Shown here piece by piece: positions 1 to 6,995 of a stretch of DNA of 15,674 nucleotides. Below the pieces are notes generated by a model. That model was not told the DNA's origin, searched no databases, and was given only the letters and a program-made list of their open reading frames with translations. Within the stretch, counting starts at the first letter, position 1; each line of letters begins with the position of its first letter. This DNA is from JAKFWI01 sp031399165 (GTDB lineage: Bacteria; Pseudomonadota; Alphaproteobacteria; Caulobacterales; Aquidulcibacteraceae). The position numbers and the translations under genes were made by a program. Where the stretch lies: NCBI GenBank assembly GCA_031399165.1, contig JANNOO010000031.1, forward strand, positions 1 to 15,674. Direction: 5' to 3'.

Positions 1-2
1 TC

Positions 3-1142
3 GGCGGCTTGCGCCTGTCTTCGCCGGGCCGCGCCTATCTCGACAATATGGCGCCTTCGCGCAAACGCGGCGGCGTCAGCCGCACCTTGAGCCGCGAAGA
101 GCTGGAGCTGCGTCTCGACGACATCATGCGCCGCCGCGGCGCCCTAGCGCTCAACCAGGTGCGCGACGAGGCCCGCCGCATTGCGCCACTGATCGGCCGA
201 GAAGAGGAATTCGAAGCGTTCGACAAGCTCGTCGGCGCTCTGCTCGGCACGCGCGACGATGACCTCGTCTCCGATCGCGCGCGCGCGCGCCGCATCGGCG
301 CGCCCTTCGATCCCGACCGGATCGCGCTCTTCGAACAATTGCACCAGGAATTGCAGAACACGGCGTTGCCAAGCCGTCCGGTTGCGGCGCGCACGGGGCA
401 AGCCAATGCCTCTCTCACCTTCTTTGAAGCCTATTTCTCGAACTTCATTGAAGGCACGGAGTTCGACGTCGCGGAAGCCGCAGACATCGTCTTCAACAAT
501 GTCATTCCGGCGGACCGGCCCGAAGACGCCCATGACGTCTTGGGCACATGGCGGATCGTTTCCGATCCCGTTGAAATGGCCCGCACGCCGCAAACCGTCG
601 ATGCGCTCTTTGATCTGATCAAAAAACGGCACGCTATCCTTATGGAAAGCCGACGCGACAAGCTGCCCGGCGCGTTCAAACAAGCCAGCAACCGCGCAGG
701 CCAAACCGTGTTTGTAGCGCCTGACCAAGTCGAGGGCACGCTGGCGCGCGGGTTTGAATTCTATCCGAGCCTCAATACGCCACTCGCGCGCGCGATCTAC
801 ATGATGTTCCTGATTTCCGAAGTGCATCCCTTCGCCGACGGCAATGGACGCATCGCCAGGATCATGATGAACGCCGAGCTTGTCGCCGCCGGCGAAGAAC
901 GGATCATCATTCCGACGATCTTCCGCAGCAATTATCTCCAGGCGTTGAAGGCCCATTCCCTGAGCCGTCATCCCGCCCCGCTCGTGCGCACGCTCGACTT
1001 TGCGCAGAAATGGGTCGCCGCCATCCCCTGGTCCGATCTCAAACGCTCGCAGGAGGCGCTGACGCGCACCAATGCCTTCATGGACCCAACGGCCGCGGAC
1101 GATGCGGGCGTCCGGCTCAAAATTCCGCAGGCTTATGAGTAA
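3..1142 (+). CDS. Fic-domain protein (AMPylase-type), 5' end outside the window
   Basis: Fic proteins usually transfer AMP from ATP to a hydroxyl side chain of a target protein. The core motif HPFADGNGRIAR lies at 825-860 and matches HxFx(D/E)GNGRxxR, with the catalytic His, the acidic metal ligand and the phosphate-binding Gly/Arg residues all present. Upstream at 438-455 the residues SNFIEG match the (S/T)xxxE(G/N) inhibitory-helix motif. It sits N-terminal to the Fic core, so this is a class II, self-inhibited Fic. The frame is open to the left edge, and the first residues (GGLRLSSPGRAYLD) read like the end of a winged helix, so the gene very probably begins upstream. The TTG at 9 and ATG at 48 are internal candidates only. 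No separate Phd/FicA-like antitoxin is visible. The protein target cannot be deduced. The gene converges with the MFS gene and is probably cargo of the element. Confidence 0.9.
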   Translation, partial: GGLRLSSPGRAYLDNMAPSRKRGGVSRTLSREELELRLDDIMRRRGALALNQVRDEARRIAPLIGREEEFEAFDKLVGALLGTRDDDLVSDRARARRIGAPFDPDRIALFEQLHQELQNTALPSRPVAARTGQANASLTFFEAYFSNFIEGTEFDVAEAADIVFNNVIPADRPEDAHDVLGTWRIVSDPVEMARTPQTVDALFDLIKKRHAILMESRRDKLPGAFKQASNRAGQTVFVAPDQVEGTLARGFEFYPSLNTPLARAIYMMFLISEVHPFADGNGRIARIMMNAELVAAGEERIIIPTIFRSNYLQALKAHSLSRHPAPLVRTLDFAQKWVAAIPWSDLKRSQEALTRTNAFMDPTAADDAGVRLKIPQAYE

Positions 1143-1177
1143 GGCGCAAAGCGCAGGGCCCACTTGCCATCGTGCGC

Positions 1178-1334
1178 GCCGGCGTCAAGGGACGGCTTTC
1201 GCCTCTTCGCCCTGGACGCCGGCTTGCGCGCGATGGCGGCGCGATGGGTGTCGGGACGTGGGAGCCACGTCCCGTCTTCATTCGACCTCGCGCCCTGCTC
1301 GGGCCGAGGTCGAACATGGGAGCATTGCTTGCTC
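1178..1334. repeat. Cluster of four consecutive inverted repeats
   Basis: Four hairpin-forming units lie head to tail. (a) 1178-1191 against 1210-1223: 14-bp arms with one mismatch and an 18-nt loop. (b) 1252-1261 against 1265-1274: perfect 10-bp arms around a 3-nt loop. (c) 1281-1290 against 1305-1314: perfect 10-bp arms. Inside, 1292-1295 pairs with 1301-1304 after a single bulged C at 1291. (d) 1320-1324 against 1330-1334: perfect 5-bp arms followed by AAAAAA. A bidirectional terminator would suit the convergent flanking genes, but only unit (d) touches a homopolymer run, and that run lies 5' of the hairpin on the minus strand. A dispersed palindromic repeat is an alternative. Confidence 0.7.
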
Positions 1335-1401
1335 AAAAAAGATCACGCTGGCGTTCGTCCGGGCGGCGCGCGCGTTTGATGCGTTTGTGCTGCGGGCGCG
1401 C
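1333..1401 (-). pseudogene. 3' remnant of a second HTH/AlpA-like gene
   Basis: The minus strand encodes 22 residues from ARPQHKRIKR to ERQRDLF and then TGA. Twenty of the 22 match the C-terminus of the intact HTH gene at 2952-3269; the changes are P to H and T to A. Over 1342-1402 against 2961-3021 the DNA agrees at 54 of 61 positions. Five of the seven differences are synonymous, as are the F and L codon changes just before the stop; the stops differ too (TGA here, TAA there). Further upstream, ungapped similarity falls to scattered residues and no N-terminal HTH remains. The synonymous pattern says the two copies diverged while both were coding, so this is a relic of a related gene rather than a recent duplication. 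Confidence 0.75.
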
Positions 1402-1541
1402 CCGCATTTTGAGGGCGCTCCGCTGCTGGACGAACGCGTTTTCAGACCGTCTTCGATGTGGCGGCGAGCGAACATTCGTTTCGAGTCAATTCGACTTGCC
1501 GGAATTTTTTTCGCCGCAATCCGTCCTTCGCCGCCTTATGG

Positions 1542-2738
1542 CTATGCTCTCCGCTGCTGCCTGCCGAGTATTGCGACCAAGATCGCCGCGAGGACGGCAA
1601 ACCCTGCGCCTCCGAGAAACGTGGCCGCCGGTCCAACGCTTTCCCAGAGAAGGCCCGCTGTCGCGCTCGCGGCGAGCATCGCCACGCCAGTGGCGAGGTT
1701 GAACAGGCCAAACGCTGATCCTCGCAAGTCAGCCGGCGCGCTCTGCGCCACAAGTTTCGCCAGCAAACCCTGTGTCAGCGCAAGGTGCGCGCCCCACATC
1801 GCAATGCCAACAAATGTGCCGAATACGCCTGGCCACAGAGCAAGCGCCAAGTCAGCGAAGATCAGGGCAACCAAGCCCCAAAGCAACAATATCGTCGGTG
1901 AGGTGCGATCCGACCATGCTCCTGCGGGATAGGCGCCCAGTGAATAGATGACATTCATTGCAACTAGAACAAGCGGGGCTAAGGCGAGAGGCAAGCCTTC
2001 ATCATTGGCCTTCAAGACCAAGAACGCCTCGCTGAAACGCGCCAGCGTGAAAACAACGCCAATCGCAACGACACCCCAGAAAGCGGTATTGAACCGGCGC
2101 AGGTCACCCAAACGAATTGGCGCCAGCGAGCGCTTTTCCTCTTGCCCTGCAGCGCGATCTTCCACGCCAATCAGCACGCATAAAACCGCTAACCCCGCTG
2201 GTATCACGGCAAACCAGAACACCGTTCTCATGTCGTTGGCAAAAAGGGCCATCAGGGCAATCGCCACCAACGGCCCGATGAAGGCGCCCGCCGTGTCGAG
2301 CGCCTGGCGCACGCCATAGGCTCGCCCCCTTATCGACTCCGGGGTGACGTCGGCCACCAATGCATCACGGGGCGCACCGCGCAGCCCTTTGCCGATGCGA
2401 TCTGCGAAGCGCGCAGCAAACACGGTCGTGGGCGCGCCAGCGAGCGCAAAGAACGGCTTCGACACAGCCCCAAGAGCGTAGCCGACCAAGATCAGCGGTT
2501 TTCGCCTGCCGATGCGGTCGGACAAATAGCCGGAGAACACCTTCGCTATCGACGCGGTTGCCTCAGCGACGCCCTCTATCAACCCCACCACGACAACGCT
2601 TGCACCCAGACCCACGGTCAGGAACAAGGGCAACAGCGCATGGATCATCTCCGATGAGATATCCATGAACAGACTGACGAAACCGAGCGCCCAAACCGTT
2701 CGCGGAATTTTGGGGGGCGGCATGGATGGCGAGGTCAT
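1542..2738 (-). CDS. Major facilitator superfamily transporter
   Basis: A 398-residue polytopic membrane protein of typical MFS length, with about 12 hydrophobic segments. MFS motif A is clear at residues 70-81 (GYLSDRIGRRKP). A degenerate counterpart in the second half (about 270-280, YPAGAWSDRTS) fits the internal 6+6 duplication. The stretch DRIGKGLRGAPRDALVAD (113-130) and the N-terminal FMDISSEMIHALLP (24-37) are characteristic of one MFS subfamily, but I cannot assign a substrate. The first ATG (2738) is used; a second in-frame ATG at 2723 would drop five residues. Neither has a strong Shine-Dalgarno sequence. The gene is separated from the trb operon by 213 bp and bracketed by two versions of the HTH gene 3' end, so it looks like inserted cargo. 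Parts of it read as less GC-rich than the trb genes, judged by eye. Confidence 0.9.
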   Translation of the reverse strand: MTSPSMPPPKIPRTVWALGFVSLFMDISSEMIHALLPLFLTVGLGASVVVVGLIEGVAEATASIAKVFSGYLSDRIGRRKPLILVGYALGAVSKPFFALAGAPTTVFAARFADRIGKGLRGAPRDALVADVTPESIRGRAYGVRQALDTAGAFIGPLVAIALMALFANDMRTVFWFAVIPAGLAVLCVLIGVEDRAAGQEEKRSLAPIRLGDLRRFNTAFWGVVAIGVVFTLARFSEAFLVLKANDEGLPLALAPLVLVAMNVIYSLGAYPAGAWSDRTSPTILLLWGLVALIFADLALALWPGVFGTFVGIAMWGAHLALTQGLLAKLVAQSAPADLRGSAFGLFNLATGVAMLAASATAGLLWESVGPAATFLGGAGFAVLAAILVAILGRQQRRA

Positions 2739-2951
2739 AGGTGATCTGCGCTGCGGCGGCCCTGATGATCAAGTGCGTGCATAGCACCGACTTCGTCCGG
2801 ATTAAGCCGATAGTCCCCGCCACGTCACATTGCGAGCGGCTTAACGCCTTAACCTTGGCCTCAACCCATCCGCTCAATCGAATTGAACCCGCCGTCTTTC
2901 GCCAATTGCCGCCACGAAGCTTAAAGGCACCGCCGCCGCCCGCCGCTCTCA
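2739..2951. other. Intergenic region upstream of the MFS gene
   Basis: This 213-bp stretch separates the HTH gene stop from the MFS start and should hold the MFS promoter. It is visibly more AT-rich than its surroundings at 2840-2890. A small perfect dyad, TCAATCGAATTGA, lies at 2874-2886 (5-bp arms, 3-bp centre) and could be an operator. I see no convincing -35/-10 pair and no terminator with a T-run for the trb operon. Confidence 0.35.
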
Positions 2952-3269
2952 TTAGAACAAGTCGCGCTGGCGTTCGTCCGGACGGCGCGTGCGCTTGATC
3001 CGTTTGGGCTGCGGGCGCGCCTTCGCCATGGCGGCGATGCGTTTGGACCGCTCGCGCTCCTGCTCGAACTTGCCGCGTCCCGCGAATTGCAGAAGCGCAT
3101 CTTCAAGCTTGCCGAGATCGGCCTTCCGCCAGAACACCATGTTGCGGACAATGACCGGCGCGGGAAAACCCGGAAGGTTGCTGCGGCGCGCGCGCCAGAG
3201 CGTGGCGAGGCTTACGCACAGATCATCCGCCACCACCTTTTGCGGCACAAGGTCCGGTGGAACCTTCAT
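2952..3269 (-). CDS. Small AlpA/MerR-like helix-turn-helix protein, last gene of the trb operon
   Basis: A 105-residue basic protein. Residues 11-55 (KVVADDLCVSLATLWR onward, then PGFPAPVIV and VFWRKADL) have the layout of the AlpA/MerR-type winged helix found in phage and element regulators and excisionases. The middle (about 66-83) is a charged helix and the C-terminal 22 residues (84-105, ending RQRDLF) are strongly basic. The ATG overlaps the trbI stop as ATGA, so it is translationally coupled to the conjugation genes. It may regulate transfer or act as a recombination directionality factor; no partner integrase is in the window to decide. A remnant of a second version of its 3' end lies 1.6 kb downstream. 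Confidence 0.75.
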   Translation of the reverse strand: MKVPPDLVPQKVVADDLCVSLATLWRARRSNLPGFPAPVIVRNMVFWRKADLGKLEDALLQFAGRGKFEQERERSKRIAAMAKARPQPKRIKRTRRPDERQRDLF

Positions 3270-4384
3270 CGTCTCCGATCTTCCCGGTAGGGGCGCAACT
3301 GAATGTCGCGCGTCACCAACAGCCGCACCGAACCGCCGGCGCGGATGCGCAAGGTGGGGCGCACGCTCAATTCGCGATCGACAATGCGCCCGCCGGTGCG
3401 CGCCGCCTCCGACGCCGCCGCATCGCCGACGCTTTGCGCGAAGGAGTTTTCGTCATCGTCCTCCGCATTGTCGGCGATCACGCTGATGATGGCCGAGAGC
3501 CCGATAGCGCCGGCGAGACGACCCAGATGATTGTCGACGCGGTCGCGCAAACCCGCGGCGCCGGTGGGATCGCTCCCCTCCATGCCGCGCAAAGAAATGC
3601 TCCAGCCATTGGGAAAGATGAGACGGTTCCAGATCAGCACGAGGCGGCGCTCGCCGTAGGATGTAGCCGCGTCATAGGTGCCGATGAGCCGCGAGCCCTG
3701 CGGGATGAGCAAATGCGCGCCGGAGACGCTGTCATAGACATTGGCCGTCACCTGCGCGATGGCGCGGCCCGATTGCTCGGAATTGAGTTCGGTGATGAGC
3801 GCGGCGGGGACCACTGCGCCCGCCATCAGCTCATAGCGGGAGCGCGGCGGCATGAGCCGCGCATCAAGACGCGCTTCACCTGCATCCGTGGCCGCCGACA
3901 CCGTGCTGCGATCTCGTCCGTCAAAGATGATCGGCGAAGCGCGCGCCAAAGCTTGCGGGTCAGGCGGCGCCTCGCGCACACTTGTATTGGCGCCGCCGCG
4001 GGGCGGACCAGACCACGCCGCATCCGCAGGCGGCTCCAGCGTTGCGCCTTGCGGCGGACCGTTCTCGCCCCAGAGCATGTCGCGCGGCGCATCGAGTTCG
4101 GCGCGAGGGAGATCGCCCGCTTCGTACTGACCGGATGCGTTGCGGATCGATTCCGGCGGACCGCCCGCCGCCGCTTGCGCGTCGGCCTGGCGCACCTCGC
4201 GATCGGGGCGTTCGCTCAAGCCGATGAAGAGCGCGAGCGTCACGATGGAGGCGGCGATGATGGCGCCGGCCATCAGCACTTTGCGTGACAGCCGGCGCGG
4301 ACTCGGCGGACGCGCGCGGATCGAGAGATCGGGCGCCGGTTCTGGCGCGCGTTCCGGCGCTTGCGTCTCGTAGGCGGCGGTCAC
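3266..4384 (-). CDS. trbI: TrbI, VirB10-like conjugal transfer protein
   Basis: TrbI/VirB10 spans the inner membrane and periplasm and contributes to the outer-membrane core of the type IV secretion channel. The 372-residue protein has a Pro-rich cytoplasmic N-terminus (1-33), one transmembrane helix (about 37-55), a Pro/Gly-rich periplasmic linker (about 70-145) and a C-terminal VirB10 beta-barrel domain. Family signatures in the last domain are LLIPQGSRLIGTYD (225-238), the helical region RVDNHLGRLAGAIGLSAI (282-299) and LRIRAGGSVRLLVTRDI (345-361). The start is GTG at 4384, overlapping the trbG stop as GTGA, and the stop overlaps the HTH gene start. Length is normal for the family. Confidence 0.95.
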   Translation of the reverse strand: MTAAYETQAPERAPEPAPDLSIRARPPSPRRLSRKVLMAGAIIAASIVTLALFIGLSERPDREVRQADAQAAAGGPPESIRNASGQYEAGDLPRAELDAPRDMLWGENGPPQGATLEPPADAAWSGPPRGGANTSVREAPPDPQALARASPIIFDGRDRSTVSAATDAGEARLDARLMPPRSRYELMAGAVVPAALITELNSEQSGRAIAQVTANVYDSVSGAHLLIPQGSRLIGTYDAATSYGERRLVLIWNRLIFPNGWSISLRGMEGSDPTGAAGLRDRVDNHLGRLAGAIGLSAIISVIADNAEDDDENSFAQSVGDAAASEAARTGGRIVDRELSVRPTLRIRAGGSVRLLVTRDIQLRPYREDRRR

Positions 4385-5271
4385 GGCCGACCTCCGAGGC
4401 GCGCGGGCCGGCGCTGCGCAGGCGCGCCCTCGCGCTCGATGCGCACGATCGTGGGCGCGCGCGTGCCGAGGCGCAGTTCAGCGACATCGAAGAGGCGATC
4501 GACCATGTAACGCTGGCCCTGCACGCGATAATTCACGAGCTCGGCGCCCTCGCCAGTAATGACGAAGAGCGGCGGCAGATCGCTCGATGCGACCGCTTCG
4601 GGCATTTCAATCCAGGTGCGCCGGCCGTCATCGAACACGCGCGTCGGCATCCAGTTCGGCCTGCCGCCGCGCACGGCGCGGACGCGATAGCCGAAATGGA
4701 GTTGATCGACGCTCGCCATTCGCGCTTCTTCTTCCGCCGGATAGCACCAGGCGATCTGCGCGGAATAGGCAGAGCCCGCCTGCGCGATCGCTTCGATCGT
4801 GTAGGTGCGCCGGTCGGTGACGAGAACGATATTGGTGCGAAGCCCGGTCGTCTGCGGCTTCACCAGCACGATGGTGCGCCCGTCGATCTCGGCTTCCGCG
4901 CTGGTCTCCTGCACCATCCAGCGCGATGTATCGCCGGCGGCGACATCGCCCAGAGTCTCGCCGGGTTCGAGCAGGATGGCGGAGATGAAGCTGGGGCTGG
5001 TGTAGAGCTCATAGATGGCGCCCGGCGCATAAGTGTAGATCTGACGCGCCTGCATGAAGCTCATCGTTTCGGGCCGTTGGCGCGCCGCCTCATTGGCGCG
5101 CGCGAGCAATTCAGCTGGCGTGAGATCGCGCCGGCCGCGCCGCGATTGCGGCGCATCGGCCGCGGCGGCGCTTAACGCAGGACATTGATCGGCGCGCATG
5201 TCCTGCGCCATGGATGTTGGCGACGCCAGCATCAGCGCCAGCGACAGGCTCGCGAACATGAAACGCATCAT
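4381..5271 (-). CDS. trbG: TrbG, VirB9-like (CagX family) conjugal transfer protein
   Basis: TrbG/VirB9 is a periplasmic and outer-membrane component that binds TrbI in the channel core complex. The 296-residue product starts with a signal peptide (hydrophobic 6-18, likely cleavage after SMA at residue 22). The VirB9 N-terminal beta domain follows (about 79-170, beginning YTYAPGAIYELYTSPSF). The C-terminal domain that pairs with VirB7/VirB10 in related systems contains the typical MPTRVFDDGRRTWIEMP (208-224). No lipobox is evident although Cys30 lies shortly after the signal peptide. The start ATG overlaps the trbF stop (ATGA). A second and third Met (residues 2 and 5) make the exact start uncertain by a few residues. 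Confidence 0.95.
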   Translation of the reverse strand: MMRFMFASLSLALMLASPTSMAQDMRADQCPALSAAAADAPQSRRGRRDLTPAELLARANEAARQRPETMSFMQARQIYTYAPGAIYELYTSPSFISAILLEPGETLGDVAAGDTSRWMVQETSAEAEIDGRTIVLVKPQTTGLRTNIVLVTDRRTYTIEAIAQAGSAYSAQIAWCYPAEEEARMASVDQLHFGYRVRAVRGGRPNWMPTRVFDDGRRTWIEMPEAVASSDLPPLFVITGEGAELVNYRVQGQRYMVDRLFDVAELRLGTRAPTIVRIEREGAPAQRRPARLGGRP

Positions 5272-5951
5272 CGCACCCGGCTCCAGCTGAAATCGGAGAT
5301 GAGCAGACCCAGCGGATTGGAGGCGATCTCATCGGCGGTGCGCGGGCGGCGCGTCGTGACTGTGAAGACGCCGCTATAGGCCTCGCCATCGGGCGATCCG
5401 GTCGCGTTGGTTTCGCGTTCGATCCACGACACTTCCCAGGAACGATCCGAGCGCTGGATGATGGAGCGGATATGTACCGTGCGCCCGACGCGGCCCAGGC
5501 TGAGGAACGGATCGTCGGCGCGCGCGATCTCGGTCAATTGCGCGGCGGCCGGCGGCGTTAGGAATTTGTACGCTTCCAGCCAGTTCTCGCGCAGCACCAC
5601 GCCATCGGTTGGCAAAGCCCGCACGAGACGCACGAAGCGGCCCAGATGATAGGCGGTCTGCGCTTCGGTCGCGCGCCATTCGCCGCTCGCGGCGCGTACA
5701 TTGAGCACCTGGCCTTCGGGCGAGACCTCGACGACATGCACAAAGGTTCGGCTCTGCAGCGCGACGATCGTGAGCGCGAGTGCGAGGCCTGCGGAGAGCG
5801 CGAGCCCCGCCATCGCCATCAGCCGCCAGGCGCGCGCGGAAATGACCGCCGCGCCCATGCGCCGGTCCCATTCCTGGCGCGCGCGCTTGTAGGGCGTGTC
5901 GGGCTCGTCGCCGGCATAGGACTGCGCCGGCGCCGTGAACGGCGTCCTCAT
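5268..5951 (-). CDS. trbF: TrbF, VirB8-like conjugal transfer protein
   Basis: TrbF/VirB8 is a bitopic inner-membrane protein whose periplasmic domain helps assemble the secretion channel. The 227 residues comprise a short charged cytoplasmic N-terminus with YKRARQEWDRRMG (21-33), one transmembrane helix (about 43-65) and a periplasmic NTF2-like domain. The end carries the family's NPLGLLISDFSWSR (about 213-226). Both ends overlap neighbours by 4 bp (trbL upstream, trbG downstream), which supports this start and translational coupling. Confidence 0.95.
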   Translation of the reverse strand: MRTPFTAPAQSYAGDEPDTPYKRARQEWDRRMGAAVISARAWRLMAMAGLALSAGLALALTIVALQSRTFVHVVEVSPEGQVLNVRAASGEWRATEAQTAYHLGRFVRLVRALPTDGVVLRENWLEAYKFLTPPAAAQLTEIARADDPFLSLGRVGRTVHIRSIIQRSDRSWEVSWIERETNATGSPDGEAYSGVFTVTTRRPRTADEIASNPLGLLISDFSWSRVR

Positions 5952-6979
5952 GTACTACTTCCTCCAGATGGCGGCGTTGCAGGCGGCGGCGGTGGCGGCG
6001 GCTTCATGCCGGCATAATTGATGGCGGGACGCGCGGCGCCTTGAGCCCCGCTGCCCGAGAAGCGCCGGCCGCCGGATTTTCCGCCGATCATCCTTGCGCC
6101 CGCGCTTGCGAGTTTCGCCCCGCCGGAAATGAAGGCCCGCGTGCTCGCGTAGCCGAGCACGGTGGTGACCGCAGCGGCGCCGGCGACAGCGGGACCAGCC
6201 AGATGCGGCTGACCCTGGACGACTTCGCTCGCGAGAATGGGTGCGAACCACGCGAGCGCCAGCACGGTGGCGCCAAACAAGAGCACGTTGAGCACGCCGC
6301 CGGCGTCAAGCGTAAAGGTTGCGGGCAAGGTGTTGACGAAGGTGATGGCGACGGAGGCGACAAAGGCCAGCACGAAGAGCCGCATGGCCGAACCGACCAC
6401 CCAGCCGAGCGGCCGCTCCGCCACCCACGCCGTGCCGTTGAACACGCCCCAAGGCAAGGCCACGAACGCGACCAAACTGCCGAGCTTGAATGCAATCAAC
6501 ACGACGAAGAGCTGCAGCGCCAGCACGAAGAAACCGAGCATGACGAAGAAGGCGGCGAGGAAGATCGTCATCATCGCGAAGAAATCGGTGAGGATGTTCA
6601 TGCCCTCGGCGAGCGCGGCGGTACGGCCAAAGAGCTCGACGCCGATCTGCCCGACGCGGCCGGGATTGTGCAGCTCCGCCATGGTGAGCCCGCCCCCGCC
6701 GGCGCGCAGGCCAAGCATGGCGCCCGATTGATTGATGGCGGTGGCGAGGAAATTCCAATTGTTGATGAGGAAGGCGAAGAACGAGACGAACAGCACCTTT
6801 CGGAAGAAGGGCGCGAGCGGCGCCTCCTGCGCCAGCGCCCATTGCGCCCCGGCCAGCACGATCGAAATGACGATCAGCGCATTCAGGACATAGGTCACAT
6901 CGCCCTGGATCAGGCCGAAGCCGGAATTGGCGACAGCCAGAAACTGATCGAGGAAGGAATTGACCGATGCCGGATCCAT
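5948..6979 (-). CDS. trbL: TrbL, VirB6-like polytopic conjugal transfer protein
   Basis: TrbL/VirB6 is the multi-spanning inner-membrane subunit at the base of the mating channel. From the ATG at 6979 the protein is 343 residues (MDPASVNSFLDQFL). Six hydrophobic stretches lie near 30-50, 60-80, 131-153, 155-180, 195-215 and 228-252. A Gly/Ala/Ser-rich cytoplasmic tail follows and ends in a run of seven prolines (327-333). The frame stays open upstream to 7363, but that extension overlaps trbJ and has no TrbL-like sequence, so the downstream start is preferred; GAGGG lies about 11 nt before it. The gap to trbJ is 16 bp, leaving no room for a trbK gene. Confidence 0.93.
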   Translation of the reverse strand: MDPASVNSFLDQFLAVANSGFGLIQGDVTYVLNALIVISIVLAGAQWALAQEAPLAPFFRKVLFVSFFAFLINNWNFLATAINQSGAMLGLRAGGGGLTMAELHNPGRVGQIGVELFGRTAALAEGMNILTDFFAMMTIFLAAFFVMLGFFVLALQLFVVLIAFKLGSLVAFVALPWGVFNGTAWVAERPLGWVVGSAMRLFVLAFVASVAITFVNTLPATFTLDAGGVLNVLLFGATVLALAWFAPILASEVVQGQPHLAGPAVAGAAAVTTVLGYASTRAFISGGAKLASAGARMIGGKSGGRRFSGSGAQGAARPAINYAGMKPPPPPPPATPPSGGSST

Positions 6980-6995
6980 CGTGCGGCGCCCTCGC

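Larger units (their letters stand above)
1143..1541. other. Non-coding region between convergent fic and MFS genes
   Basis: This is 399 bp without a credible gene. Its left half (1178-1334) is a run of inverted repeats. It is followed directly by a 69-bp remnant of the trb-operon HTH gene on the minus strand (1333-1401). A run of seven T at 1505-1511 on the plus strand has only a weak dyad before it, so I do not call a terminator there. The short overlapping frames here are incidental products of the high GC content. Confidence 0.6.

Noticed and set aside
144..1163. Long minus-strand open frame (339 codons) opposite the fic gene
   Set aside because: It is antisense to a clear Fic domain, has no recognisable domain, and such frames are common opposite GC-rich genes.
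1505..1511. T7 run as intrinsic terminator of fic
   Set aside because: The preceding dyad is only about 4 bp and lies over 360 bp beyond the fic stop.
1072..1932. Plus-strand 286-codon frame after fic
   Set aside because: It covers the palindrome cluster and the antisense of the MFS gene, is low-complexity Ala/Arg-rich, and has no domain.
2741..2998. Small plus-strand frame (85 codons) between MFS and HTH genes
   Set aside because: It has no ribosome binding site or recognisable domain, and it runs antisense into the HTH gene 3' end.
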